A stretch of DNA of 64,000 bases from Pseudomonadota bacterium (GTDB lineage Bacteria; Pseudomonadota; Gammaproteobacteria; Burkholderiales; Burkholderiaceae_C). A model generated the notes under the pieces. That model saw only the letters and a program-made list of their open reading frames with translations. It ran no database searches and was not told the DNA's origin. The position numbers and the translations under genes were made by a program. Positions 47,706 to 59,561 of the stretch are shown here, in pieces; positions within the stretch are counted from its first letter, which is position 1, and each line of letters starts with the position of its first letter. The stretch lies in the NCBI GenBank assembly GCA_029779845.1, contig JAKOZT010000143.1, positions 1-64,000 on the forward strand. The letters run 5' to 3'.

Positions 47706-48916
47706 GCGAATTCCTCGTCCTGCCCCAGGCCGCGAGCGCTTGCGTGCTCGCCTGCGGCGCTTTCCTGAAGAACCGCGCAGGGCACGTCGACGGCACGCGC
47801 TTCGCATGGTCGGCGCTGCACGGCGATCTGGGCGAGGCCGAAGCCTGCCGTGCGCTCGACGCCTCGGCCGACGAGCTGCTCGCGCTCGGCGGCGTGGGCG
47901 CGGTCGCGCACGACCTGCATCCCGATTTCCACAGCACGCGCCTCGCGCTCGCGCTCGCCGAACGCCTGGGCGTGCCGGCCATCGCCGTGCAGCACCACCA
48001 TGCGCACATCGCCGCGGTGATCGCCGAGGCGGGCCTCGACAAACCGGTGATCGGCCTCGCGCTCGACGGCGTCGGCCTCGGCAGCGACGGCACGGCCTGG
48101 GGCGGCGAGGTGCTGTGGGTGGATGGCGGCGCGCGCGCGCATCGCTGGGAGCGCGTGGCGCACCTGCATCCGCTCGCGCTGCCCGGCGGCGACGTCGCGG
48201 CGCGCGAGCCGTGGCGGCTGGCCGCGGCGGTGCTGCATTCGCTGGGCCGCGGTGACGAGATCGAAGCGCGTTTCGGCAGCGTCGTCGGCGCGCCCACCAC
48301 GCGCGGCTTGAAGACGATGCTCGATCGCAGCCTGAACTGCCCCACGAGCACGGGCGCCGGCCGCTGGTTCGACGCCGCCGCCGGCGCGCTCGGCTTGAGC
48401 GTGCGCCAGTCCTTCGAGGCCGAAGCCGCCATCGCCCTGGAGAAGCTCGCCACGCAGGCCCTGCCCGGCCGCGCCGAAGCGATGCGCTTCGCGCCGACGC
48501 TGGACTTGCGCGAACTGGTGGCCGGGCTGTTCGACGTCGCCCCCGACGACGAAGCCGCGCGTGCGCAAGCCGCGCTGCACTTCCACCACGCCCTCGCCGA
48601 CGGCCTCGCCGGCGCCGCGGTACGCGCCGCGCGCGAACGCGGCTGCGACAGCGTGGTCTTCGGCGGCGGCTGCTTCCTCAACCGCGTGCTGAGCGAGCGC
48701 CTCGCGCAGCAGCTGCAGGCGCGCGGCCTGGCGGTGCACGCGCCGCGCCTCGCGCCCTGCGGCGACGCCGGCCTCGCGCTCGGCCAGGCCTGGGTGGCGG
48801 CGTGCACGCTGGCGGCATTTCCTCCGTCCGGGCTGAGCCCTTCGACAAGCTCAGGTCGCGCCTCTCGAACGCCCTTCGACAAGCTCAGGGCGAACGGGCT
48901 CATTCACAGCTCCTGA
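47702..48916 (+). CDS. hypF: HypF-type protein reduced to the Kae1-like domain
   Basis: 404 residues, about half of a normal HypF (about 750). Only the C-terminal Kae1-like carbamoyltransferase part is present ([40 protein letters not shown]). The acylphosphatase, zinc-finger and YrdC-like domains that hydrolyse and activate carbamoyl phosphate are missing, as in HypF1 of R. eutropha. A full HypF elsewhere is probably needed for cyanide ligand synthesis. The last roughly 30 residues are encoded by a repeat (48826-48916). ATGA overlap with hypB. Confidence 0.9.
   Translation: MSEFLVLPQAASACVLACGAFLKNRAGHVDGTRFAWSALHGDLGEAEACRALDASADELLALGGVGAVAHDLHPDFHSTRLALALAERLGVPAIAVQHHHAHIAAVIAEAGLDKPVIGLALDGVGLGSDGTAWGGEVLWVDGGARAHRWERVAHLHPLALPGGDVAAREPWRLAAAVLHSLGRGDEIEARFGSVVGAPTTRGLKTMLDRSLNCPTSTGAGRWFDAAAGALGLSVRQSFEAEAAIALEKLATQALPGRAEAMRFAPTLDLRELVAGLFDVAPDDEAARAQAALHFHHALADGLAGAAVRAARERGCDSVVFGGGCFLNRVLSERLAQQLQARGLAVHAPRLAPCGDAGLALGQAWVAACTLAAFPPSGLSPSTSSGRASRTPFDKLRANGLIHSS
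48838..48897. repeat. tandem CCTTCGACAAGCTCAGG repeat at the hypF 3' end
   Basis: An 18-base unit (CCCTTCGACAAGCTCAGG) occurs at 48838-48855 and 48872-48889, the second followed by GCGAACGG. This belongs to a repeat family scattered between genes in many Proteobacteria. Here it is inside the reading frame and adds a tail to HypF. Confidence 0.8.
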
Positions 48917-48919
48917 CCC

Positions 48920-49150
48920 ATGTGCCTCGCCCTGCCCGCCCGCATCGTCGAGCTGCTCGACGCCGAACAAGCCGTGGTCGAACTCGGCGGCGTGCGCAAG
49001 AGCGTCAGCGTCGCGCTGACGCCCGAGGCGCGCGTCGGCGACTACGTGATCGTGCACGTCGGCCATGCGATCGGCCTGCTCGATGCGGAGGAAGCCGAGA
49101 AGACGCTCGCCCTGTTCGCCGAACTCGCGGCCTCGGAGCGCAACGCATGA
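48920..49150 (+). CDS. hypC: hydrogenase assembly chaperone HypC
   Basis: 76 residues. Essential N-terminal Cys in MCLALPARIVE, VGDYVIVHVGHAIGLLDAEEAEKTL. Binds HypD and carries the Fe(CN)2CO unit. ATGA overlap with hypD. Confidence 0.95.
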   Translation: MCLALPARIVELLDAEQAVVELGGVRKSVSVALTPEARVGDYVIVHVGHAIGLLDAEEAEKTLALFAELAASERNA

Positions 49151-50286
49151 AGTACGTAGCCGAATTCCGCAGCGGCGAGGTCGCGCAGGCCTTGTCGCGC
49201 CGCATCGCCGCCGAGGTGGATGCGCAGCGCCGCTACCACTTCATGGAGTTCTGCGGCGGCCACACGCATGCGATCTCGCGCTACGGCATCGCAGAGTTGC
49301 TGCCAGCAAACCTTCGCATGATCCACGGGCCGGGATGTCCGGTGTGCGTGCTGCCCATCGGCCGCATCGACCAGGCCATCGACTTGGCACTCGAACGCGG
49401 CGTGATGCTCTGCACTTACGGCGACGTGATGCGGGTTCCGGCCTCCGAGTCGCTGTCCCTCATGCGCGCCAAGGCCCGCGGCGCCGACATCCGCATGGTC
49501 TATTCGGCCGCCGATGCCTTGAAGCTGGCGCGCGAGAACCCGCAGCGCGAGGTCGTCTTCCTCGCCATCGGCTTCGAGACCACCACGCCGCCGACGGCGC
49601 TGGTGATCCGCCAGGCCCACGCCGAGAACCTGCCCAACTTCAGCGTGCTCGGCAACCACGTGCTGACGCCCAGCGCGATCACGCACATCCTCGAATCGCC
49701 CGAGGTGCGCCAGTACGGCACGGTGCCGATCGACGGCTTCGTCGGGCCGGCGCACGTCAGCATCGTGATCGGCGCCGGCCCCTACGAGCACTTCGCGCAG
49801 GAGTACCGCAAGCCGGTGGTGATCGCCGGCTTCGAACCGCTGGACGTGATGCAGGCGATCCTGATGCTGGTGCGCCAGGTGAATCAGGGCCGTGCCGAAG
49901 TCGAGAACGAATTCAGCCGCGCGGTCACGCGCGAGGGCAACCTCGCCGCGCAGGCGGTGGTGCAGCAGGTGTTCGAGCTGCGGCCCAGCTTCGAGTGGCG
50001 CGGGCTCGGCGAGGTGCCGTATTCGGCGCTGAAGATCCGCCCGGCTTTTGCGCGCTTCGATGCGGAGAAGCGCTTCGGCCTCGTCTACCAAAGCGTGCCC
50101 GATCACAAGCAGTGCGAATGCGGCGCGATCCTGCGCGGCGTGAAGCGGCCGACCGACTGCAAGCTGTTCGGCACGGTGTGCACGCCCGAGACGCCGATGG
50201 GCTCGTGCATGGTGTCGTCGGAGGGCGCGTGCGCGGCGCACTACACGTATGGGCGCTTCCGGGACATTCCTGTCGTGGCGGCATGA
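49147..50286 (+). CDS. hypD: Fe-(CN)2CO assembly protein HypD
   Basis: 379 residues. Cysteine motifs MEFCGGHTHAISRYG and GPGCPVCVLP for iron and cyanide handling, GFETTTPPTA, and the C-terminal [4Fe-4S] cysteines (CECG, DCKLFG, CTPETPMGSCMVSSEGACAAHY). Scaffold on which the iron centre is built with HypC and HypE. Four bases separate its stop from hypE. Confidence 0.96.
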   Translation: MKYVAEFRSGEVAQALSRRIAAEVDAQRRYHFMEFCGGHTHAISRYGIAELLPANLRMIHGPGCPVCVLPIGRIDQAIDLALERGVMLCTYGDVMRVPASESLSLMRAKARGADIRMVYSAADALKLARENPQREVVFLAIGFETTTPPTALVIRQAHAENLPNFSVLGNHVLTPSAITHILESPEVRQYGTVPIDGFVGPAHVSIVIGAGPYEHFAQEYRKPVVIAGFEPLDVMQAILMLVRQVNQGRAEVENEFSRAVTREGNLAAQAVVQQVFELRPSFEWRGLGEVPYSALKIRPAFARFDAEKRFGLVYQSVPDHKQCECGAILRGVKRPTDCKLFGTVCTPETPMGSCMVSSEGACAAHYTYGRFRDIPVVAA

Positions 50287-50290
50287 TTCC

Positions 50291-51343
50291 ATGAAGAAGG
50301 ACTACGTCCGGCCCATCGACTTCAAGCACGGCCGCGTCGACATGAACCACGGCGCGGGCGGGCGCGCCTCGGCGCAGTTGATCGAGGAACTGTTCGCGCG
50401 CGCGTTCGACAACGAGTACCTGCGCCAGGGCGACGACGGCGCGCTGCTGCCGCCGCTGCCCGGCGGCCACCGCCTCGTGATGGCCACCGACGGCCACGTG
50501 ATCTCGCCGCTGGTCTTTCCCGGCGGCGACATCGGCAGCCTCGCGGTGCACGGCACGATCAACGACGTGGCGATGCTCGGCGCCGCGCCGCTGTACCTCG
50601 CCGCCAGCTTCATCCTCGAAGAAGGCTTTGCGCTCGCCGAGCTGAAGCGCATCGTCGAGGCGATGGCGGCGGCCGCGCGCGAGGCCGGCGTGCCGGTGGT
50701 GACCGGCGACACCAAGGTGGTCGAGCAGGGCAAGGGCGACGGCGTCTTCATCACCACCACCGGCGTCGGCGTGCTGCCCGAGGGGCGGCGCATCGGCGGG
50801 CGCCACGCGCGGCCCGGCGATGCGGTGCTGGTGTCGGGCACGATCGGCGACCACGGCGTGGCGGTGCTGTCCAAGCGCGAGTCGCTGGAGTTCGAGACCA
50901 CGATCGAATCCGACAGCGCCGCGCTGCACACGCTGGTGGCGCGCCTGCTCGCCGCGGTGCCCGAAGGCAGCGTGCGCACGCTGCGCGACCCGACACGCGG
51001 CGGGCTGGCGACCACGCTCAACGAGATCTCGAAGCAATCGGGCGTGGGCATGCTGCTGGAGGAAGCGGCGATTCCGATCAAGCCGCAGGTCAACGCCGCC
51101 TGCGAGCTGCTCGGGCTGGACCCGCTGTACATCGCCAACGAGGGCAAGTGCATCGTGGTCTGCGACGCGGCGGTGGCGGACGGCGCGCTCGAAGCCTTGC
51201 GCTCGCATCCGCTCGGCCGCGACGCGGCGCGCATCGGTACGGTGACCGACGACCCGCAGCGCTTCGTGCAGATGGCCACCGCCTTCGGCGGCCGGCGCGT
51301 GGTGGACTGGCTGTCGGGCGAACCGCTGCCGCGCATCTGCTGA
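50291..51343 (+). CDS. hypE: carbamoyl dehydratase HypE
   Basis: 350 residues, ending PRIC, the C-terminal cysteine that is carbamoylated and dehydrated to thiocyanate. MNHGAGGRASAQLIEELF, DGHVISPLVFPGGDIGSLAVHGTINDVAMLGA and GDTKVVEQGKGDG are the ATP-site signatures. Start ATG 50291 is just past the hypD stop; a longer in-frame start would overlap hypD. Confidence 0.95.
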   Translation: MKKDYVRPIDFKHGRVDMNHGAGGRASAQLIEELFARAFDNEYLRQGDDGALLPPLPGGHRLVMATDGHVISPLVFPGGDIGSLAVHGTINDVAMLGAAPLYLAASFILEEGFALAELKRIVEAMAAAAREAGVPVVTGDTKVVEQGKGDGVFITTTGVGVLPEGRRIGGRHARPGDAVLVSGTIGDHGVAVLSKRESLEFETTIESDSAALHTLVARLLAAVPEGSVRTLRDPTRGGLATTLNEISKQSGVGMLLEEAAIPIKPQVNAACELLGLDPLYIANEGKCIVVCDAAVADGALEALRSHPLGRDAARIGTVTDDPQRFVQMATAFGGRRVVDWLSGEPLPRIC

Positions 51344-51356
51344 TGCGGCTCATGCC

Positions 51357-51641
51357 ATGCAGCGCGACGTCTACCGCAAGACCGAGGCGGGCCACGCCGA
51401 GATCCGCAGCCGCGCGCTCGGGCTGGACGCGCGTGCGCGCGGATTGCTGATCCTCGTCAACGGGCGGCTGACGGTGGGCGAGCTGACGGCGCGTGTCGGC
51501 TTCGATGCGGCCGAGGCCTTGACGCGCTTCGCCGGCGCGGGGCTGATCGAGCGTGTGGCGAGCGCAGTGAGCGTGAAGACGAAGCCGGTGCCCGCCGAGC
51601 AACTGGCGCGCCGCATCGCGCAGGGTCGGGAAGGCCGATGA
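51357..51641 (+). CDS. small winged-helix-like protein between hypE and hypX
   Basis: 94 residues with a helix-turn-helix or wing pattern (RARGLLILVNGRLTVGELTARVGFDAAEALTRFAGAGLIERV). I recognise this as a type of short protein of unknown function seen in Burkholderiales (YRKTEAGHAEI start), but it is not a known hydrogenase factor. GTGA-like coupling to hypX: its stop overlaps the hypX ATG by four bases. It could be a small regulator of the operon. Confidence 0.7.
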   Translation: MQRDVYRKTEAGHAEIRSRALGLDARARGLLILVNGRLTVGELTARVGFDAAEALTRFAGAGLIERVASAVSVKTKPVPAEQLARRIAQGREGR

Positions 51642-53343
51642 AGATCCTGCTGCTCTGCCACGCCTTCAACGGCCTGACGCAGCGCCTGCACTGCGCGCTG
51701 CGCGAGGCCGGGCATGCGGTGACGGTGGAGTTGGACATCGCCGACGCGGTGACCGAGGAAGCGGTCGCGCTGGCCGATCCGGACGTCGTGATCGCGCCCT
51801 TCCTGAAGCGCCGCATTCCCGAGCCGGTGTGGTCGACGCGGCCCTGCCTCGTCGTGCACCCCGGCCCGCCGGGCGACCGCGGGCCGGCCGCGCTCGATTG
51901 GGTGGTGCTGCGCGGCGAGCAGCAGGGCGGCGTCACCGTCCTGCAGGCCACCGGCGAGTTCGACGCCGGGCCGGTGTGGGCGTGGCGAACCTTTGCGCTG
52001 CGCGAAGAGGCGAGCAAGGCCAGCCTGTACCGGCACGAGGTGACACGCGCCGCGGTGGACGCGGTGCTGGAAGCGCTGGCGCGCGGCCGGCCGGCCACGC
52101 CTCAGCCCGCCGCAGCGGGCCACGGCTGGCAGGGCCCCGTGCCGAAGGAGGCGCGCCGCATCGACTGGACGCGCGACGACGGTGCCACCGTGCTGCGCAA
52201 GATCCGCAGCGCCGACGGCCACCCGGGCGTCGCCGACACCCTGTTCGGCCGCGAATGCCGTTTGCACGATGCGCACCCGGCCACAGCCGAGACGCTGGCG
52301 CTCGCGCCGCAGGCCGAACCCGGCGCGATCGTCGCGAAGCGCGGCCCGGCACTGCTGCGCCGCACGCGCGACGGCGGCGTGTGGCTGGGCCACGTGCGCA
52401 TCGAAGACGCCGAGCCGGCGCTCAAGCTCGCCGCCACCCGCGCCTTCGTCGCCGAGGCCGCAGCGCTGCCCGAACTCGCCGTGCCGCTGCAACGCGACGC
52501 GGACGAATGGGACGAACTGCGCTACGACGAAACCGGCGAAGCAGGACAACGCATCGGCTGGCTCGCCTTCGACTTCCACAACGGCGCGATGTCGACGCGC
52601 CAGTGCGAGCGCCTGCGCGACGCGCTGCGCTTCGTGCGCAGCCGCGACATCCGCGTGCTGGTGCTCGAAGGCGGCGCCGACTTCTTCAGCAACGGCATCC
52701 ACCTGCACGACATCGAGGCCAGCGCGCAGACCGAAGGCGACAGCGCCGCCGACGCCTCGTGGCGCAACATCCATGCGATCGACGACGCGGTGCTGGAGAT
52801 GCTGACGCTGGACCACTGCCTGAGCGTCGCGCTGCTGCGCGGCAACGCCGGCGCGGGCGGCTGCTGGCTCGCCTTCGCGGCCGATCGCGTCTGGGCGCAC
52901 GGCAATGTCGTGCTGAACCCGCACTACAAGAACATGGGCAACCTGTACGGCTCGGAGTACTGGACGCACACGCTGCCGCGCCGCGTCGGCGCATCACGCG
53001 CCGCCGAGGTCGCGCAGCGCGTGATGCAGGGCCGGCTGCCGATGAGCGCGGCCGAATGCGCCTCGCTCGGCCTGGTCGACGCGGTGTGGGGCGACGACGC
53101 GCAAACCCTGCGCGAACGCGCCGCGATCGAAGCCGCCGCGCTCGCGTCGGCGTGCGATCATGCCGGCCTGCTCGCGGCCAAACAGTGCGACACAGGCCTG
53201 CTCGCTGAGCGCCGCGAGGCCGAACTCCAGCACATGCACCGCAACTTCTACGGCTTCGACCCGAGCTACCACGTGGCGCGCCACCACTTCGTGACGCGCA
53301 AGCCGCACGCCTGGACGCCGCGGCATCTGGCGACGCATCGGCC

Positions 53344-53347
<4 letters not shown>
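51638..53347 (+). CDS. hypX: HypX/HoxX, CO-ligand-forming maturation protein
   Basis: 569 residues. N-terminal formyltransferase-like half (LVVHPGPPGDRGPAALDWVVLRGEQQGGVTVLQAT) binding formyl-tetrahydrofolate, and C-terminal enoyl-CoA hydratase-like half (LVLEGGADFFSNGIHLHDIEAS; GNAGAGGCWLAFAADRVWA). Known to make the CO ligand of the active site from formyl-THF under aerobic conditions, so this cluster is fit for H2 oxidation in air. ATGA overlap with hoxA. Confidence 0.93.
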
Positions 53348-54806
<1,459 letters not shown>

Positions 54807-54810
<4 letters not shown>

Positions 54811-55802
54811 ACGTGCTCTGGCTGCAATCGGGCGGCTGCGGCGGCTGCAGCATGTCGCTGCTGTGCGCCGACACCGCCGACTTCCCGGCGATGCTGAAGG
54901 CCGGCGGCATCGAGCTGCTGTGGCACCCCTCGCTGTCGATGCAAAGCGGCCGCGAGCTGATCGCGCTGCTCGACGACTGCCGCGCCGGCCGCCAGCGCCT
55001 TGACGCGCTGTGCATCGAAGGCGCGCTGCTGCGCGGGCCGAACGGCACGGGGCGCTTCCACCTGCTGGCCGGCACCGGCGTGCCGATGATCGAGTGGGTG
55101 CGCGATCTGGCGGCGGTCGCCACGCACGTGGTGGCGGTGGGTTCCTGCGCCGCCTGGGGCGGTATCAGCGCCACCGGCGCCAACCTCACCGAAGCCTGCG
55201 GGCTGCAGTACGACGGCGACCGCATCGGCGGCCTGCTCGGCGCGGAGTTCGTCGCGCGCGGCGGCCTGCCGGTGATCAACGTGGCCGGCTGCCCCACGCA
55301 CCCCGGCTGGGTAGTCGACACGCTGATGGCGCTGGCCGCCGGCCTGTTCCGTGCCGAGGATCTGGACCCGCTGCAGCGCCCGCGCTTCTACGCCGACCAG
55401 CTGGTGCACCACGGCTGCACGCGCAACGAGTTCTACGAGTTCAAGGCCAGCGCCGAGAAGCCCTCCGACCTGGGCTGCATGATGGAGCACATGGGCTGCA
55501 AGGGCACGCAGGCGCATGCCGACTGCAACACCCGGCTGTGGAACGGCGAAGGCTCGTGCACGCGCGGCGGCTACGCCTGCATCAGCTGCACCGAGCCGGG
55601 CTTCCAGGATCCCGGCCATCCCTACCACCTCACGCCCAAGATCGCCGGCATCCCGATCGGCCTGCCGACCGACATGCCCAAGGCCTGGTTCGTCGCGCTC
55701 GCCTCGCTGTCCAAGAGCGCGACGCCCAGGCGCGTGAAGAGCAATGCGACGGCCGACCACGTGGTGGTCGCGCCGGCGGTGAAGAAGACAAGGCTGAAGT
55801 GA
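54807..55802 (+). CDS. hoxB: regulatory hydrogenase small subunit HoxB
   Basis: 331 residues. It starts directly with WLQSGGCGGCSMSLL and has no Tat signal or membrane helix, so the protein stays in the cytoplasm. Cluster cysteines follow in the usual order (GSCAAWGG, AGCPTHPG, CMMEHMGCKG, CISCTEP). The C-terminal extension of about 50 residues is thought to contact HoxJ. GTGA overlap with hoxC. Confidence 0.94.
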
Positions 55803-57253
55803 GCAGGCTCGTCGTCGGCCCCTTCAACCGCGTCGAGGGCGATCTCGAGGTGCAGCTCGACATCGCCGACGGGCGCGTGGCCAGCGCGCGCGTCAATGCG
55901 CCGATGTACCGCGGCTTCGAGGCGATGCTCACCGGCCGCGAGCCGCACGACGCGCTGGTGATCGTGCCGCGCATCTGCGGCATCTGCTCGGTGTCGCAGT
56001 CGGTGGCGGCGGCGCGCGCGATCGCCGACGCGGCCGGCGTCGAGCCGCCGCCCAACGGCGTGCACGTGACCAACCTGATGCTCGCCTGCGAGAACCTCGC
56101 CGACCACCTCTCGCACTTCTACCTGTTCTTCATGCCCGATTTCGCGCGGGCCGTGTATGCGGACCGGCCGTGGTTCGCCGCCGCCCACGAGCGCTTCGCG
56201 CCGCTGGCCGGCACGCATGCGCGCGCGGCGCTGGCGGCGCGCCAGCGCTGGTTCGAACTGATGGGCACGCTGGGCGGCAAGTGGCCGCACACGCAGAGCA
56301 TCCAGCCCGGCGGCAGCGCGCGCGCGGTGGAAGCGGCCGAGCGGCTGCGGCTGCTGGCCAGGGTGCGCGAGCTGCGCGCGTTTCTCGAAGCGACCACCTT
56401 CGCGGCACCGCTCGAAGAAGTCGCCGCGCTCGATGGCGAAGCCGCCCTGGCGCGCTGGCACGCGGCCGATCCGCAGCGCGGCGACCTGCGCCTCTTCCTC
56501 ACGATCGCCGAGGATCTTCAGCTCGCCACGCTGGGCCGCGGCCCGGGCCTCGCGATCAGCTACGGTGCGTACCGCCAGGACGACGGCTCGCACGCGCTGC
56601 CCGGCGGTGCGTGGGACGAAGCGGCGCGCGCGCTCGGCGCCGTCGACCTCGATGCGATCCGCGAAGACGCCACGCACGCCTGGCTGGCCGGCGACGTGCC
56701 GCTGCACCCGCGCGACGGCCACACCGAGCCGCGCGCCGACAAGCCCGGCGGCTACACCTGGAACAAGGCGCCGCGCCTGGCCGGCCGCGTGGCCGAGACC
56801 GGCGCGATCGCGCGGCAACTCACCAGCGGCCACGCGCTGATCCGCGACGCGGTGGCCGCCAGCGGCAGCAACGTGCGCAACCGCGTGCTGGCACGGCTGC
56901 TCGAACTCGCGCGCGTGCTGCCGATGATGGAAGCTTGGCTCGCCGCACTGACCCCGCGCGAGCCCTTCGTGCACGCCGACACGCTGCCCGCCGACGCGCA
57001 GGGCGTGGGGCTCGTCGAAGCGGCGCGCGGCGCGCTCGGCCACTGGCTGCGCGTGCGGCGCGGCCGCATCCAGAACTACCAGATCGTCGCGCCGACGAGC
57101 TGGAACTTCTCGCCGCGCGACGCGGCCGGCATGCCCGGCGCGCTGGAAGCCGCGCTGGTCGGCGCGCCGGTGCGCGAGGGCGAGGACACGCCGGTCGCGG
57201 TGCAGCACATCGTGCGATCCTTCGACCCGTGCATGGTCTGCACCGTGCACTGA
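55799..57253 (+). CDS. hoxC: regulatory (H2-sensing) hydrogenase large subunit HoxC
   Basis: 484 residues from GTG 55799. Nickel ligands in RICGICS (58-64) and DPCMVCTVH at the very end; there is no cleavable C-terminal peptide, the hallmark of sensor hydrogenases. Ile62 and Phe110 are present at the positions that narrow the gas channel in R. eutropha HoxC, so O2-insensitive sensing is predicted. Partner of HoxB and the kinase HoxJ. Confidence 0.95.
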   Translation: MSRLVVGPFNRVEGDLEVQLDIADGRVASARVNAPMYRGFEAMLTGREPHDALVIVPRICGICSVSQSVAAARAIADAAGVEPPPNGVHVTNLMLACENLADHLSHFYLFFMPDFARAVYADRPWFAAAHERFAPLAGTHARAALAARQRWFELMGTLGGKWPHTQSIQPGGSARAVEAAERLRLLARVRELRAFLEATTFAAPLEEVAALDGEAALARWHAADPQRGDLRLFLTIAEDLQLATLGRGPGLAISYGAYRQDDGSHALPGGAWDEAARALGAVDLDAIREDATHAWLAGDVPLHPRDGHTEPRADKPGGYTWNKAPRLAGRVAETGAIARQLTSGHALIRDAVAASGSNVRNRVLARLLELARVLPMMEAWLAALTPREPFVHADTLPADAQGVGLVEAARGALGHWLRVRRGRIQNYQIVAPTSWNFSPRDAAGMPGALEAALVGAPVREGEDTPVAVQHIVRSFDPCMVCTVH

Positions 57254-57261
57254 CCGACGCG

Positions 57262-58599
<1,338 letters not shown>

Positions 58600-58632
58600 G
58601 GCCGGGAGCTTGGCGCGGCGCCGCAGGCGCGC

Positions 58633-59376
58633 TCAGTGCACGGCCGCCGCGGCCGCAGCAGCGTGGACACCCGCCGGCGCCACGCAGCCCTGGATGAAGC
58701 GCTCCAGCGCCTCGACCTGCGGGATCTGGATCTCGCGGCGGCCCTTCTCGGCGAAGCGGATCACGTCGGTGCGCGCCAGGCGCGACAGCGCGCGGCTCAC
58801 CGTCTCCAGCGTCATGCCCAGGTAGTTGCCGATCTCGGCGCGCGTCATGCGCAGCGTGATCTGGTCGGTGCGCAGGCCGCGCTCGGCCAGCGCGCCCGCC
58901 CAGTTGCGCAGGAAGTCGGCCACGCGCGCATCGGCCGGCAGCGTGCACAGCGACATCATCGAATCGCGGTCGCGCCCGATCTCGCGGCTCATCGCCTCGT
59001 GCAGCACGGTCAGCAGCGCGGGCTTGGCGGCGCAGGCTTCGAGCAGGCTGTCGTAGCGGAACGACCAGACCTCGCCGGTGTCCATCGCCACCGCGTCGCA
59101 GCCGTAGTGGCCGCTGGCGATGCCGTCGAAGCCCAGCCAGTCGCCGCGGAAGTGCAGGCCCACGACCTGCTCGCGGCCGTCGGGCGAGAGGTTGACGATC
59201 TTGACCATGCCCGAGTTCAGCACGTGCAGCGTCGTGAAGCGCTCGCCGGCCTGGTAGAGCACGTCGCCGGCATGCACCACGCGGCGCTGGATGGTCAGCG
59301 CGTCGCGCAGCAGCTCGAGGCAGGCGGCGATCTGCTGGCTGCGGGTCTGGGCGGTGTGGACGATGTCGGCGTTCAT
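58633..59376 (-). CDS. Crp/Fnr-family regulator without Fe-S cysteines
   Basis: 247 residues. Cyclic-nucleotide-binding-like domain (LYQAGERFTTLHVLNSGMVKIVNLSPDGREQVVGLHFRGDWLG) and a Fnr-type recognition helix (EIGNYLGMTLETVSRALSRL) expected to read TTGA-N6-TCAA. The N-terminal cysteine triplet of Fnr is absent; only Cys19 occurs there. It ends in an Ala/His tail. Start ATG 59376 has AGGAG ahead. Convergent with hoxJ. A near-consensus box lies 133-146 bases upstream. Confidence 0.88.
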   Translation of the reverse strand: MNADIVHTAQTRSQQIAACLELLRDALTIQRRVVHAGDVLYQAGERFTTLHVLNSGMVKIVNLSPDGREQVVGLHFRGDWLGFDGIASGHYGCDAVAMDTGEVWSFRYDSLLEACAAKPALLTVLHEAMSREIGRDRDSMMSLCTLPADARVADFLRNWAGALAERGLRTDQITLRMTRAEIGNYLGMTLETVSRALSRLARTDVIRFAEKGRREIQIPQVEALERFIQGCVAPAGVHAAAAAAAVH

Positions 59377-59508
59377 GCGTTGCTCCTGATCAATGGCGGC
59401 AGTCTCGCCCTTGATGGAAAACAAACGGCGAACGGCGCTTCGCGTTGGGTAACGCTCGGTGAACCGTCGGTATCAGCCGCGTATCAGGGCTGACCGGCAC
59501 GCTCACTT

Positions 59509-59522
59509 TTGACGGCCGTCAA
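59509..59522. promoter_or_regulatory. perfect FNR/FixK-like palindrome
   Basis: TTGACGGCCGTCAA, centred at 59515.5. On the minus strand a TGATAC -10 (59486-59481) predicts a start near 59474, putting the box at about -41.5, the class II position for Fnr proteins. It also lies 40 bases before the divergent gene at 59562. Confidence 0.7.
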
Positions 59523-59561
59523 GGTTTGCCGGCCGGCCGGGCCCAGCATGCGAACCTGACC

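Noticed and set aside
52994..53338. Separate minus-strand gene inside hypX
   Set aside because: Fully antisense to the enoyl-CoA hydratase-like half of HypX and without domain features.
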